Below, piece by piece: positions 47,433 to 58,982 of a stretch of 64,000 bases of DNA; the first letter of the stretch is position 1, and each line of letters starts with the position of its first letter. A model generated the notes under the pieces. It did no database searches and was not told the origin of the DNA. It saw nothing but the letters and a program-made list of their open reading frames with translations. The stretch is from Cristatella mucedo (taxonomy: Eukaryota; Bryozoa; Phylactolaemata; Cristatellidae): NCBI GenBank assembly GCA_009760855.2, contig WPIO01000054.1:35001-99000 (forward strand). Reading direction: 5' to 3'. The position numbers were made by a program, and so were the translations under genes.

Positions 47433-48536
47433 TCAGTCGTACAGCTCGTACGAGCAGGAATGTTGCTGGGCGGCCGCAGCGCCGCCACCGTCACTAGTGC
47501 TCTCCAACCCGTCCCGACGCAGCCGCATCGGCAGCTGGAACCATGGGTCGTCGATGTCGCTGGGCACCGCGGCCTGCAGCGGCACAACAGGCCTCGGTCT
47601 CGTTTCCGGCAGGTACATGGCCATGATGACGCTCTGGTCGTGGTTCGCCAGGTCGGCGCTCAAGTAGGCCGTCGCGTGCTTCCGGTAGTCGTCGAAGAAA
47701 CGCTGCATGACGTCGCCTCTCGCGAGTAAAAACCCGCCGCCGACCCAGTCGGTGCCATCGCGCATCACCGAAACGACCGTGTGTTCGGCACCGGCCGGAA
47801 ATATGAGTGCGAACATGACCGAATCGTCTCGATGGCAACGCGGCGCGCGGAGCGTGAAGAACTCTCCCATCGCCTCGCTCGGCAGCGTCCGGTAGATGCC
47901 GATGTCCATCCAGGCGAAGTGCGTCGAGCCGAATGGGTTGTCGCTGGCGGCTCTCGCCGTCAGCTCGTACTTGGCGTGCATGGCGCACGCGTACGCCGCG
48001 TTCGTCGACTTGGGATGGTTCTTCGGGTAGTCGGGCTGCTCGAACACGCTCTGCGTGCGATTATGCAGCGAGAAGGCCCACGTGTCCGAGCGGTTCACCA
48101 TGACGATCTCGGTGGGCAGTCCCTGGCGCAGCTCGGCGAACGAGGCAGCGAACGCGGCGTCGTCAAAGAACGCTACGACGGCGTTTCGCATGAAGCGGTA
48201 GGGCCACATCCAGTTAAAGTATACGATCGGTCCCCTGGTGGCGGTCTCCGAACCCTTTCGAAGTGAGCCGAGATTAAAGTAGGCCGTGACGACGGTGAAG
48301 TTTCTGTTACCGACTGCCGACGACGGCGGCTTCGTCGCGGTCGTCGGTGGTGGCACTTCGGCAATGCCAAGGCCATCAGAGCGGCGGTGTACGGCCGCTG
48401 CCGAAGAGCAGTCATTCGCTGGCTGCGTCAGCAGCCTGTCGGCGCGAAGCCGGTGCAGAAGCGATCCGGTTATGACGAAAATGGCGAGGCTCAGCAGAGC
48501 GATCGCTAGCGCTGTTTGACATCGGACGCGGCTCAT
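47433..48536 (-). CDS. HtrL/YibB-like type II membrane protein, copy 3
   Basis: An uninterrupted intronless ORF of 367 codons. It has the same architecture as copy 2: a basic MSRVRCQ start, hydrophobic anchor at about 8-25, stem to about 77, then the domain with NFTVVTAYFNLG, WMDIGIYR, WVGGGFLL and NHDQSV, ending CSYELYD. The anchor, stem, and the blocks TLRAPRCHRDDSVMFALIF and DGTDWVGG follow copy 2. The central block (LFAELRQG to SEAMGEFF in copy numbering, 47868-48152) follows copy 1, with EQPDYPKNHPKSTNAA and SDNPFGSTHF. It is therefore a mosaic, most simply by gene conversion. The ATG has A at -3. Function is unproven, as for the other copies. Confidence 0.8.
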   Translation of the reverse strand: MSRVRCQTALAIALLSLAIFVITGSLLHRLRADRLLTQPANDCSSAAAVHRRSDGLGIAEVPPPTTATKPPSSAVGNRNFTVVTAYFNLGSLRKGSETATRGPIVYFNWMWPYRFMRNAVVAFFDDAAFAASFAELRQGLPTEIVMVNRSDTWAFSLHNRTQSVFEQPDYPKNHPKSTNAAYACAMHAKYELTARAASDNPFGSTHFAWMDIGIYRTLPSEAMGEFFTLRAPRCHRDDSVMFALIFPAGAEHTVVSVMRDGTDWVGGGFLLARGDVMQRFFDDYRKHATAYLSADLANHDQSVIMAMYLPETRPRPVVPLQAAVPSDIDDPWFQLPMRLRRDGLESTSDGGGAAAAQQHSCSYELYD

Positions 48537-49560
48537 TGTGCTGCGTCGGGCCGACGGTTGCGGACGTTCTGCAAGAAACGGTGCACTGCCGGCAGGTGGC
48601 GCCCGTTTCGTTGGCGCTCGCGTGTCCTACGCTCGCTGACGCTCTGCCGACAAACGGTTCGCGAATGCCGAAGCACGCTGCTCCAGCCCTCGTCCCTACA
48701 GCCTCGATAGTACGGCGGCAGCGCCGCTGCGGCTATGTCAGGCCGTCGGGTGCCAGCTGCGAGTGAAAGATTGCAGACCGTCGCCGAATTTGGAAAGGCG
48801 ACCTTACCCAGCCCGAATGCCTCTGACGCCCGAGCGCGCTTCCGCAAGGGAGGTCAGACGCCGGCCTCAGGCACGAGCAAGCATCGACGTCTACTCATAA
48901 AACGCTGCCCGTCCGCGAGAAAGCAAGACTCGGCGGTAGAGGCCATTTGCAGTGCGATGCCGCGAGGGACTAGGGTAGACACGTTTGCAACGTCGCAAGC
49001 ACGATCTTCTGATAGCATCCGCGTAGCCACAACTTCTTAGGCGTAGCGGCCAGTCCCGAGGCTTCGCTTCGCGGCAGCAGAAACTAGTGCCGCTATCCAT
49101 CCGCCCCGGTAGTCCGCTGTTGAGGGCGGCGTCAGGGCTTAGCGAGCGACATATAATTCATTTGTATAGCGCCCTAAGAGAACTAAATCTCTATTCAGGC
49201 GCTTCACATATGCCTCAGGGCTCGAGCCCACGACCTTAGTCGGGGCGAGCACCTTAACCGCTGGACCATGCGAACCGTCGCTCTCTGAGCGAGCCGTCAG
49301 CTCTCCAGTTCGCTTCTGGCTTCTGGCGCAGCACAGCTGGACGAGTTTAGATTCTTCGGGGGGGGGGCGGGGTGAACAAGCCATCCACGGCTTCTATTTG
49401 GCCGACCGGCGGCAGAGCCAAACGAACGGATAGCTCCGCCGCCGCGTGTTTCTTCGACGGAGGGCAGCGAATCTCGCGGCGGCTCGACGACGGAAGTTCG
49501 GCTCGGGGCTAAAGAGTTTCGCCGACGAGGGCACTGCATAATGTCAAGAGCGCCTTCTAT
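48537..49560 (-). promoter_or_regulatory. Conserved 5' flank of copy 3
   Basis: Homologous to 25148-26110. Long conserved stretches such as AGGTCAGACGCCGGCCTC persist in both units despite insertions. It probably holds the 5' UTR and promoter, though no core element is identifiable. The SINE-1 at 49148-49267 sits about 0.6 kb upstream of the start codon. Confidence 0.35.
49148..49267 (-). mobile_element. SINE-1 insertion specific to unit B
   Basis: A complete short SINE-1: L2-like tail, GGGCTCGAGCCC B-box and CGGGGCGAGCACCTTAACCG head. Unit A has GAGCGAC directly joined to GTGCGAACC at about 25821, an empty site. No clear target duplication is visible. Confidence 0.75.
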
Positions 49561-49696
49561 AATGCGTCCGCTCTCGTCGACCTCTCCAAACCGCTATATA
49601 TCTCTATACCCAATCTATCTCTATGCCCAATATATCAATAACCAATATATCTCTATGCCCAATTAAGAAGGGCTTACGTGTAAAAAATAAAGCAAC

Positions 49697-49860
49697 ATAA
49701 TGTAACTCATTTGTGTAGAGCCCTAAGAGGATTGCATCTCTATTTAGGCGAATCACGTACGCCACGGGCTCGAGCGAGCCCACGACCATGCCGTTTAATA
49801 CATGCACCTTGACCTTGGTCAGGTCCGAAGGCCCGCCGACGACCGGAAGACGAGTTCAAG
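49697..49860 (-). mobile_element. SINE-1 copy, shared with unit A
   Basis: Partner of 26175-26335. It carries a small CGAG duplication in the B-box region (CTCGAGCGAGCCC). Confidence 0.6.
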
Positions 49861-50059
49861 CCGATCCTGTACAAGGATCCGTTCAAAGAATCCATCTTTT
49901 ACTAAAAGGTATTTATTCGGTATCAATGAAGGGACGAAGCTTTTCACTCAAGCGAATAATAATTACTATAAATATAAATATAATTTAAATATATTAAATA
50001 TATATACATATATTATATAATAATATATTAAATATAAATAAATTATAATTATAATAAAA

Positions 50060-51520
50060 ATTAATAATAATTATACACTTGATGAAGCGCCCTCGGAGAG
50101 CTCAATCTCTTTCTCGGCGCTTTCAACTCGCTTCAAAGAAAGAAAGATCGAATGTTCGAATGTTGAGTGGTATCATGCTTGATAAGGAGCATGAATAACA
50201 CGGTTAGGGATGACATGCACAGAGTCAGCATGCGATTGTGATTAGTGGCAGCATGCACGGTTCCAGCACGCACAAGCACATAAAGGACGAATCAAGTGGA
50301 CCCACTAAATACTGTCCTAAATAGTTGCGTTTTTTAATTTTTTTTAAATGTGGTCAAGTCAGGGGATGTCGTGACGCAAGTCGGGAGTGAGTTCCAGGCT
50401 TTGGGAGTATACGAACTAAATGCACGATCTCCAAAGGATTTGGAGCTTGTACTAGGTAATGGTAAACAGTTAGTTTCGGAAGATCGGGTGGTACGATTCT
50501 TGTCCTGGTGGTGAAGTAGATCTGATAGGTAGGCCGGAGCCAAAGAATGAAGGGACCTACAGATTATCGACAGAACCTTGAAGTCGATTCGTTGCTTGAC
50601 TGGCAGCCAGTGCAGGTCGGCGAGATGTTGTGTGACGTGGCAACTGTGATGCTCACAACAGGCAAGCCTAGCTGCAGAGTTTTTCATCAGCTGTAAGCCC
50701 CTGATTGCACATGCCGGAAGGCCAGAAAGTAGTGAGTTACAGTGGTAAAGACAGGATGTCGCAAATGCATGGACCAACTTTGATGTGGTATTCTTATCTA
50801 AACAAGCCCGAATTTTAGCAAAGTTAAGTAGCTGAAAGTAGGCAGACTTGATTGTGGAGCTGATCTGGTCGTCTCACGAAATGTCACTTTGGAACACGAT
50901 ATCTATATTTCGTGCAGACTCAGCAGAAGATATGCTGGCAGAGCTGATTTTGAGCGTTAGCCATTCCAATTTCTGAATCACATTTAGCTTTCTCATAACT
51001 AGTAAGTTAGTTTTATCATGGCTATTTCAGAAAATGCGCTGCAATTCGTGCGCGGATGTCATCAATACATGCAGCCAGGTTGTTGACAGAATTCGAGGTG
51101 CTCAAATCTGAAAAGAGTCAAAGCAAAGGTGCAACTGAATATCATCAGGATAGAAGTGAAAGCCTAGATTATGCAATTTGGCAATGACATCGGCAAGAGA
51201 GACTATAAACAGTGAAAAGATCCAGGCCAAGCACCGAGTCCTAAGGTTAACCACATTTCATAGGAACCTCGAATGATCTTTGTTCATTCAAATCAATACT
51301 CTTGAGTCTCCGACTGAGATAGGACCTGAACAACTGCACAACAATGCCAATGATGCCCAGGCGAGACGACAAGCGTTCAAGAAAGACTTGGTAATCAATA
51401 GTATCAAAAGCTGCCAACAGATCGAGGAAAACAAGCAAAGATACTTGACCCATGTCCGAATTCCCAAGTAGATCGTTGTACTCCCGAAGCAATGCAGACT
51501 CTTTATAGTGAGACCGAGTC
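50060..51520 (-). mobile_element. 5'-truncated L2-like LINE, shared with unit A
   Basis: Tail hairpin at about 50085-50130. The C-terminal block is open for 147 codons (minus 50334-50777, LQLMKNSAARLACCEHHS, ADLHWLPVKQRIDFKVL). RT remnants up to minus 51247-51597 include LLVFLDLLAAFDTIDYQ. Counterpart of 26640-28120. Confidence 0.8.
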
Positions 51521-51914
51521 ACGACTGCTTGCACTCGTCCTCGGTGGTGACAGATACGCACGCTATGCGACCCCAATGCGACATTATCGGTTCTCAAACT
51601 AAGGCAAAGGGAATGTCGAATCTCCGGGACCCTTCCTCACTATCGCCGTATTCGAACGAAGGGTGTGCGACAGTGCAAAACTCCCTTCCACGTTCTGTTA
51701 CCACTCGCAGGCAGTGACTTAGCAGCCTTCGATTGTTGGCGAAAGACATGCCTCTTCCTGTCAGTTTTCCCATAGGGCCCTTGTAAACTTGTCTGTCTTT
51801 GTTCCGGCGTGCACTGCGTGCATCATACCTGCCCATGGTTGCGTGCATGCTACTAGTCAAGTGTGGCCCACGCTACAGGGTGTCTATTTGTCCTATTTCC
51901 CGGTAGCCCGGTTC

Positions 51915-52045
51915 TATTATGTAATGTATCTCCGTCTGTAACTCCGCAAAGTCATAAAGACCATGTGGGTGTTACGCAGGAGAGTTTTGTATAGCTCACT
52001 CAGAGCCTAAGCGGCTTTCGGTACGCATTCGGTAGCCAACAGACT
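51915..52045. repeat. Dispersed repeat, copy 2
   Basis: Partner of 21945-22078. Here it directly precedes the second-subfamily LINE. Confidence 0.5.
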
Positions 52046-52049
52046 TCGT

Positions 52050-52940
52050 CTCACCCAACAAAGAGAAAGTGGGAAGCATAGCAGAGTCAGGAGAGCAGTT
52101 GAGGTAGTGAGTAGCATGGAAGTAGCAGCTCAGGACCGCTGAAAAGAATGTGCCATAGTCGGCAGTAGGAGAGTAGTTGTTGTTGCGTAAGAATTGTGGA
52201 AGCGAGTTCCACAGTCTAGGATCTGCAGAGCTAAAGCTTCTGTCGCCAACTGTCTTTTAGCTGAGGAATGGAAGAGCTAATTTATTGTCCACAAAGGACC
52301 TGATGGCGCGAACAGGCTGAAACTGATGGAGCAGTTCAGCTAGGTATGAAGGAGCCAAGCCGTGGCAGGCCTTGTGGATCAGCGTAAGAACTTTGCTCTG
52401 TATCCGTTGCTCAACCGGCATCCATCCTAGCTCTTTTAGCAAAGGAGACACGTGCTCAAACCGCTGGGACTTGAAGAATAGCCTTGCAGCCATATTCATA
52501 GTCTGCTGCAGTCGTCTAATAGCTTTCGTTGGCAGCCCAGCCAAAAAAGAATTACAATAATCAAGCCAAGACAGAACTAAAGAGCTAGTTAAATTTTTTA
52601 CAAGCCACTGTGGAAGACAGCTCCTAATCTTGAATAGGGATCGGATGTGATGGCTAGCTGTAGAGGCAGTCTTCTGAATGAAGCTTTTGAAATTGAGGCA
52701 GTCGTCGAACACGACACCTAGATTTCGAGCACGGGGTGATGGCCGCACAATAGCATCACCTATTAGAACGGCAAAGCCTTTTAATCCAGCCACACGCTTA
52801 GGATGTCCTATGAGCATCACTTCAATTTTATCATCATTTAATTTCTAGAAGTTTTCCGACATCCAGGATCGAATATCGGCAAGGCAAGCATTCAGTTTCT
52901 CAGTTGCCGCAGCAGATTCCGACGGTTTGAAGGACTATTG
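52050..52940 (-). mobile_element. Second L2-like LINE subfamily, 3' half
   Basis: A 187-codon open segment (minus 52257-52820) has LIGHPKRVAGLKGFAVLIGD, SPRARNLGVVFDDCLNF, LSWLDYCNSFLAGLPTKAIR and LGWMPVEQRIQSKVLTLIHK. These are homologous to, but clearly distinct from, the dominant L2 blocks (NSLLTGLPACAIRR, LHWLPVKQRIDFKVL). Upstream, an ENF-stop-KLNDDKIEV-like stretch shows decay. Confidence 0.75.
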
Positions 52941-53502
52941 CTCCTATGGCTGAGCGCTTTGGCTAGCCCGAGCGCGATACCGCGTGATTTCGCTATTACG
53001 TCTGCGATGTTTATACTCCTAGTACTCTAGTACCTGTGCCATTATATTTGGTTCTCTTTGAGCTCCATACAAAGGATCTATTATTATTATTTAGAAAGTT
53101 ACGCAGTACGCTCAGCGTAAAAAATATTCTCGCGTAAATTTGTTTGGGAAACAAAAGGGTTCTCTACGATGCCAGGCATGCTACAGTAATGCGCAGCGTT
53201 TATTTAATCAAAATATTTAGAACATTTGTATTGACAACCCGAGATGAAACGCGAATGATCTCGGTGTGCTGTACGCGTTTAGCGTATCTTCGTCCAACCA
53301 CGATTACATGCGATATCCTTGTACTGGCCAGGCGTAGAGGCCAAAAGCCTCGTCTCTGTCTCTTATCCTGCAGTGCATTATACAGAGCCTACGCTTTGCG
53401 TGAACAAGACGACTACTAGTGCAGGCCCTGGCCTATCGCTGGCTGATATCGCCCCTCAGTCCTTTATACGAGTCAAATCAGGCGGCTGGCTGGGCCAATG
53501 CA
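52941..53502. other. No recognised feature
   Basis: A 91-codon plus ORF (53144-53419) shows no domain. Confidence 0.3.
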
Positions 53503-54445
<943 letters not shown>

Positions 54446-55175
54446 TGGAAAGGAGATCAGAGTTAGAGGCGTGCAGCGGAAGCTGTTGCGAGGAGAGCTG
54501 CTGCTGGACGTCGCTAGATCGGCCCGTGCCGCCGCAGCAGCATCGTTCAGCCGCTGCCGCCGCTTGGCTGCGGCCGCGGTCGAATGGCTGACGACCGCCG
54601 CTCGTTGAACGCTGCACTCCGGTAGCTCCTGACCTATTATTATTATTGTCATTATTATTAGTATTAGTAGTAGTAGTAGTACACATAATTATTATATTAT
54701 TGTATTATTATTATTATCATTATATTACACATAATTATCCGTCGCTGCCCGCGTCGTCCCAACTTCGAAGCTGCGGAAGGATCTCGAAGCAAGGCTCGCG
54801 GTTCGACTAGAAAGAAAAAGGCCGCGGCAGCTCGCTCGACGAAACTCCTAGCAGCAGTACCTTCTTTAAAGTGAGAGCGACACAAGCGAGCGACGGTCGT
54901 ACGCTCGTCGCGCGGCTTCGAAGTGGCACTTCAAAGGACTGAGAGCGAGCCGGCGAGCAGAGTCGTGGCCCAGCAGTCGCTGACGTCATAGCCGGCGCCA
55001 CACAATGCACAGTCGTCATCGCGGGTCCCGCCTTCGCCTCCGCCTCCGGCCCCGCCCCCCAACGCTGCTGCGGCGGCTGCTGCGGCTGCTGCAACGGCGC
55101 CTACGCAGGAGGAGGAGGAGCAATGGCAGCGACAGGAAGAGGCGCGCGCAGGGAAGGGTCTCGCGTCCCTTTACA
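54446..55175. other. GC-rich region with (ATT)n and CTG runs
   Basis: An (ATT)/(AGT)n tract lies at about 54637-54725. GC-rich sequence with GCTGCTGCGG runs follows at 55060-55100. ORFs on both strands are Ala/Arg-rich. I recognise no protein. Confidence 0.35.
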
Positions 55176-55724
55176 TAGCTCCAAGTACTACTGATTGCGT
55201 TGAAATTGGGTTATTGACGGGATTTGTATTCTCTACGAAAAATTCTGTCGTGTTACCAAGGAAAGGACTTGGAATTTCAGACATTTAAACTTTCCAGTCT
55301 AGTGATTCCTGTAGAAATTCTTTTGGCACCGTGAGTCCTTCGAAGAAACCTGAGTCTAATGTCTCTTGTGTAGCCTTTTGGTTGTCTCAATTTTTGAAAA
55401 ATATGCTTCTGATCTCATTGTATTAATTGCTTTAATTTTAAGATCTTTTAGAAACTCTTTGAAAACAGAGCCATCACGAAGCTTTGAAAAAATCCAAGAT
55501 ATCTTTGGATCTGCGTAAAGGAATTCTTAGAGCTTGCATTCAAGAACAAGTCTAAAAGATTCTATCAAGGATGCTCTAATTTTTTTCAATTCTGTCCAAT
55601 AGAAACGGGTAGATCTTATAATGAAAGAAATTTGACCACAGATGGGCTACTGTTAGCCCATCTTGTTAGCATCTTGTTTCTATTGTTATCATTTTCTAAA
55701 GTTTAAATTAAATTAAACTAAAGT

Positions 55725-56264
55725 TTAAATTGTTAATTGAGGGACAGAATCAGAATGAACAGAAGCAGCAGCAGCAGCTGCTTTCAAAAAAATGCTGCAA
55801 ACAGCAGCCGCTTTCTGCCTGACGGCACTTGTACCGTCGAAGATGGTATCTGCCAGAATGGCGTAACATTCGTCTTTAACGATGCCACAGATATCTCGTT
55901 TCATTCCTGATATACCAGAGATAACAGCTGACACACTTGGCAGCTGGCTTGCAATCCATGTAGTGTAGCCAGAAATTTGGCCTGGTGTGTCAAGGAGATT
56001 GCCAACCTTAGTTCAAACAGTGACTTCGAGATTGGCAGTAACTTGATTGAAGCCAGCTGAGATTACTTTCTGTGCGTCAGCATTACATTCATCGAGATAG
56101 AATTTCTTTACTGAATTGTCTGTCATAATTGAAATATTGGCGTCGAGTGTTAGAGAGTCGTAAGACTTTATCCTTGATTTGACAAGGTAATCTGCACAGG
56201 TTCTTAGAAGAATAGCTTATGTTTATAGACTTGGATCAGTGATATTTTGAGTAGCTCCCGACAT
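55725..56264 (-). pseudogene. Unrecognised 180-codon frame with three stops
   Basis: From an ATG at 56262-56264 one minus frame continues to 55725, with two stops near its start and one in the middle. The content is protein-like: SYDSLTLDANISIMTD, FNQVTANLEVTV, TTWIASQLPSVSAVIS, and an Ala-rich end. It was probably a gene of the same element. No homology is recognised. Confidence 0.35.
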
Positions 56265-56396
56265 TTTCCTATGCAAAGATCAAAAAATTAAAACAAAATT
56301 ACATTGAAGAAATAATTTGCACGCCTGGTTTTTAGTGTACTTGATTTTTTTCTGCTTCCGTCAGCATAGCTAGCATAATCTTGCCGCGACTTTCAA

Positions 56397-56579
56397 TTAG
56401 TTGTCGCACGTCTCGCAAATTTCGTTACGGACGTCAAGATAACCAATTTTAAGATCAGGAATGAGTTTGTCTAGTGAATGCCTAATTATTCTATGATCAA
56501 AGCCTTTCAGTTTTTGTTGGTAAATCGTGAGTGACATTTCTCGTGACTGGCCGCAGCTTAAAATTCTTAAGACGTCCAT
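56397..56579 (-). other. Small ORF of unknown function in the AT-rich island
   Basis: 60 codons with balanced composition (SLTIYQQKLKGFDHRIIRH, KLIPDLKIGYLDVRNE). It starts two bases after the acidic ORF ends, in another frame, possibly a frameshifted continuation. Not recognised. Confidence 0.3.
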
Positions 56580-56581
56580 TG

Positions 56582-56815
56582 CTATATAAGAATAAAATTG
56601 TAGCCAACTTCTAAGATTTCTTCTGAATCTGATTCACTGCTTAAATTGGAATCTATTTCTGAATTGAAAACAGAGTCGGAGTCGTATTCAATCTCTGACT
56701 TATAATTAGTTTCTGATTCTAGTTCAAGGCTTGGGTCGTAGTCTGGATCTTGCTCAGAATCTGATTCTGAATCAACTTTTAGCTCTTCTGATATTACTTG
56801 CTCGGCAGGAATCAC
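56582..56815 (-). other. Acidic Ser/Asp/Glu-rich ORF beside the polymerase
   Basis: 77 codons, rich in SDSE-type repeats (ESDSEQDPDYDPSLELE). It lies just downstream of the polymerase on the same strand. It may be a disordered protein segment of the element. No family is recognised. Confidence 0.3.
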
Positions 56816-56940
56816 TGCAGCGAGTTCTTTTTCTACAATTGCTGAGAAAACTGATCTAACTTACGGCTCGTCCGCAGAATATCAGACATCTTCTATACCA
56901 TGCAACTTTTCTTTCTTCAAATACATTAATTCATACATTA

Positions 56941-58200
56941 CATCCCTCGCAGAAGCCTCCTGTTTTTTTTGAATCCATAGTGCCGGTAAGCGCAACTACA
57001 TCGCCCGCAGTTAAGCCAAGGGCGTTTGCTCTCAAATGCTGATAAGGCTACTTTGTCAAGTCTGTCAGTGAATAATTTGTGTTTGTATTGCGCTATCTTA
57101 AAAAAATTCACGTCTTTTTTTTTTACTTACTCCTTCCATACTTGCTCCTTGAAACTCAGAAAAATGATCAGTCAGACATTCTACAAAAATTTTGTAGCTC
57201 GTAGTTCCTTTTAGCACAGCGCGATTTGCACCTTTTACGGCAGATATGCAACCTCCTTTTGCGAAGTTTAGAGAGTAAAGTTTAGGCCTTAACGCGCAAA
57301 CCTCTTCTACTACTTGCCGTAAACTTTGTCATTAAACTTTCCTATGGTATCATTGTGAAACCATTTGAGTATTACGTTTATATCATCATAAATTGTGGGT
57401 GTTTCTACTTTCAATACTAGAGAATAAGTGTCTGTATAAATTAATTGCACGTTTGAGCCATACTTTGGTTGTGACACATCGTAATAAAAAGTGCGCATAT
57501 GTAACTTTGATAGATCAAGAATTGAAGTGCCAACAAATATTGGTTCATTAAATTTTGTATTTAGTTGGTTCATTTGAAATGTGGTTACCTTTTCACCAAA
57601 CTCTCTAGAATTTGTCATTCTTCGGTCTCTCATTACTTTTGCAAAATTCATTTGTCCCACCTCATCTATTACGCTAACTATACAAGTTTTCATTCTTTGT
57701 TCGACGTCTTCGCATGTTTTTCTATAGATTCAATTCATGATTAGTTTCCACAAATTCCTAAGAAACTTGTTATCTGTATTCATTGTTTTCACGCTTGCGC
57801 ACATATCGATGTAATGCTTAAGCCATAGTTTTTGTTCAAATTTGAAAACTCTTTGACTGCTGCTTTCATTCCATGTGTCAAACAAAACTTTAAGCATCGA
57901 TAGTGAATCAAATAGTCTTCCTTTTGGAGTAAAATCGCAAACTAACTTTGGGATGGACCATACATGTGTTTTAAACTTTTGTTGAAACTCTGAAAATTCA
58001 CTGCCATCAACCAACAAAAAACCAATCAACTAATCTGTTTGATTCGCATAATTGGTTATGAAGATCGTGGAACTCGCTTGCTGTTTGTGGATCACACTCA
58101 ATATCAACAGCAACGAAAGCGCCAATGTCCTAATCATCTGGTAACGAAAGTATTTGCTCTTTTGTGCAGCTGTCTATTTGACACTCAACATTTCCTTGCT
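56941..58200 (-). pseudogene. Protein-primed family B DNA polymerase, C-terminal part, broken
   Basis: Read on the minus strand, the order matches the palm-to-C-terminus of Polinton-type PolB. A VDIECDP-ELHDLHN-like block (about 58045-58115; stop at 58130-58132) comes first. Then VFKFEQKLWLKHYID and the FLRNLWKLIMN helix lie in 57730-58029. After one in-frame stop, minus 57310-57693 carries FVGTSILDLSKLHM and YTDTYSL, the catalytic DTD(S) motif with its third Asp region altered to DTYS. After a frameshift at about 57312 comes ALRPKLYSL, and after another KVALSAFESKR near the end. Full-length enzymes are about three times longer; the exonuclease and N-terminal parts are missing beyond 58200. 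It cannot be functional. Confidence 0.75.
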
Positions 58201-58322
58201 GTGGTAGTCTTTCTATCCCATGCATCGTAAGCACGCTTGCTCGCGAGCTTTGCGAACTCGGGCGATAGCGCAAGCAAGCAGACCCCGAGCAAGCGGCTCT
58301 GAGTGGACCATCCAGCGCCGCA

Positions 58323-58560
58323 GACCTCCGACCTCGCTCGACCTCCGACCTCGCTCGACCTCCGACCTCGCTCGACCTCCGACCTCGCTCGACCTCCGAC
58401 CTCGCTCGACCTCCGACCTCGCTCGACCTCCGACCTCGCTCGACCTCCGACCTCGCTCGACCTCCGACCTCGCTCGACCTCCGACCTCGCTCGACCTCCG
58501 ACCTCGCTCGACCTCCGACCTCGCTCGACCTCCGACCTCGCTCGACCTCCGACCTCCTGC
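58323..58560. repeat. 17-bp minisatellite, about 14 copies
   Basis: The unit GACCTCCGACCTCGCTC is repeated with perfect phase, and only the last copy diverges. Because 17 is not a multiple of three, all frames read through it (17-residue periodic peptides on both strands). I do not treat these as proteins. Confidence 0.95.
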
Positions 58561-58982
58561 GAGCCTGCCCAGCCGCCTTTCTGCGGCTTTCTGCAGAGGC
58601 TGAAGCCTCTCGAGGTACACGAAACGTGTCGACGTGAGCAAAGAAGCCCTAAGATAGTAGATGTACTATACCGCTCCGCCGTCGGCACCTTGCCCGGATG
58701 TGAATAGCTGGGTGTGTCGAACCGCACACCGGATATTCTCCTCGCTTGGCTCCAGTTCGCTTTTGATCCTGCGCTACGGAAAAAGCTTCACCCGTTCACG
58801 GTATCGAGTGGCTAGCCGCAGGTTCTACGCTGAACTTTGGACTCTGCACGTGTAGCTCTGCAGCGACGGGCATTGACTGCCGCCAGCAGCTGCAGCAGCC
58901 GCCCTTCGAAGCGGCTTTCTCCGAACTGTTAAACGCTGAAGTTCTATGAGGAAAAACGCCACTCAGTCAGACGAACTTCCTC
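58561..58982. other. No recognised feature
   Basis: GC-rich sequence between the minisatellite and the L2 fragment. Only short ORFs. Confidence 0.35.

Larger units (their letters stand above)
46980..51766. repeat. Segmental duplication unit B
   Basis: Partner of unit A (23728-28312). Beyond scattered substitutions, unit B differs by a tandem-repeat expansion at 47122-47282 and a SINE at 49148-49267, and it lacks about 50 bp present in A. Confidence 0.8.
55176..58210 (-). mobile_element. Polinton/Maverick-like remnant in AT-rich island
   Basis: Base composition shifts sharply to AT-rich at about 55180 and back at about 58210. The right part is a recognisable polymerase fragment (56941-58200). 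The rest holds AT-rich frames on the same strand. I could not identify integrase, ATPase, protease or capsid genes, nor terminal repeats, so the element is partial or its other genes have decayed beyond reading. Confidence 0.6.

Noticed and set aside
58185-58727. ORFs with 17-residue repeats on both strands
   Set aside because: A 17-bp repeat opens every frame. The peptides are a by-product.
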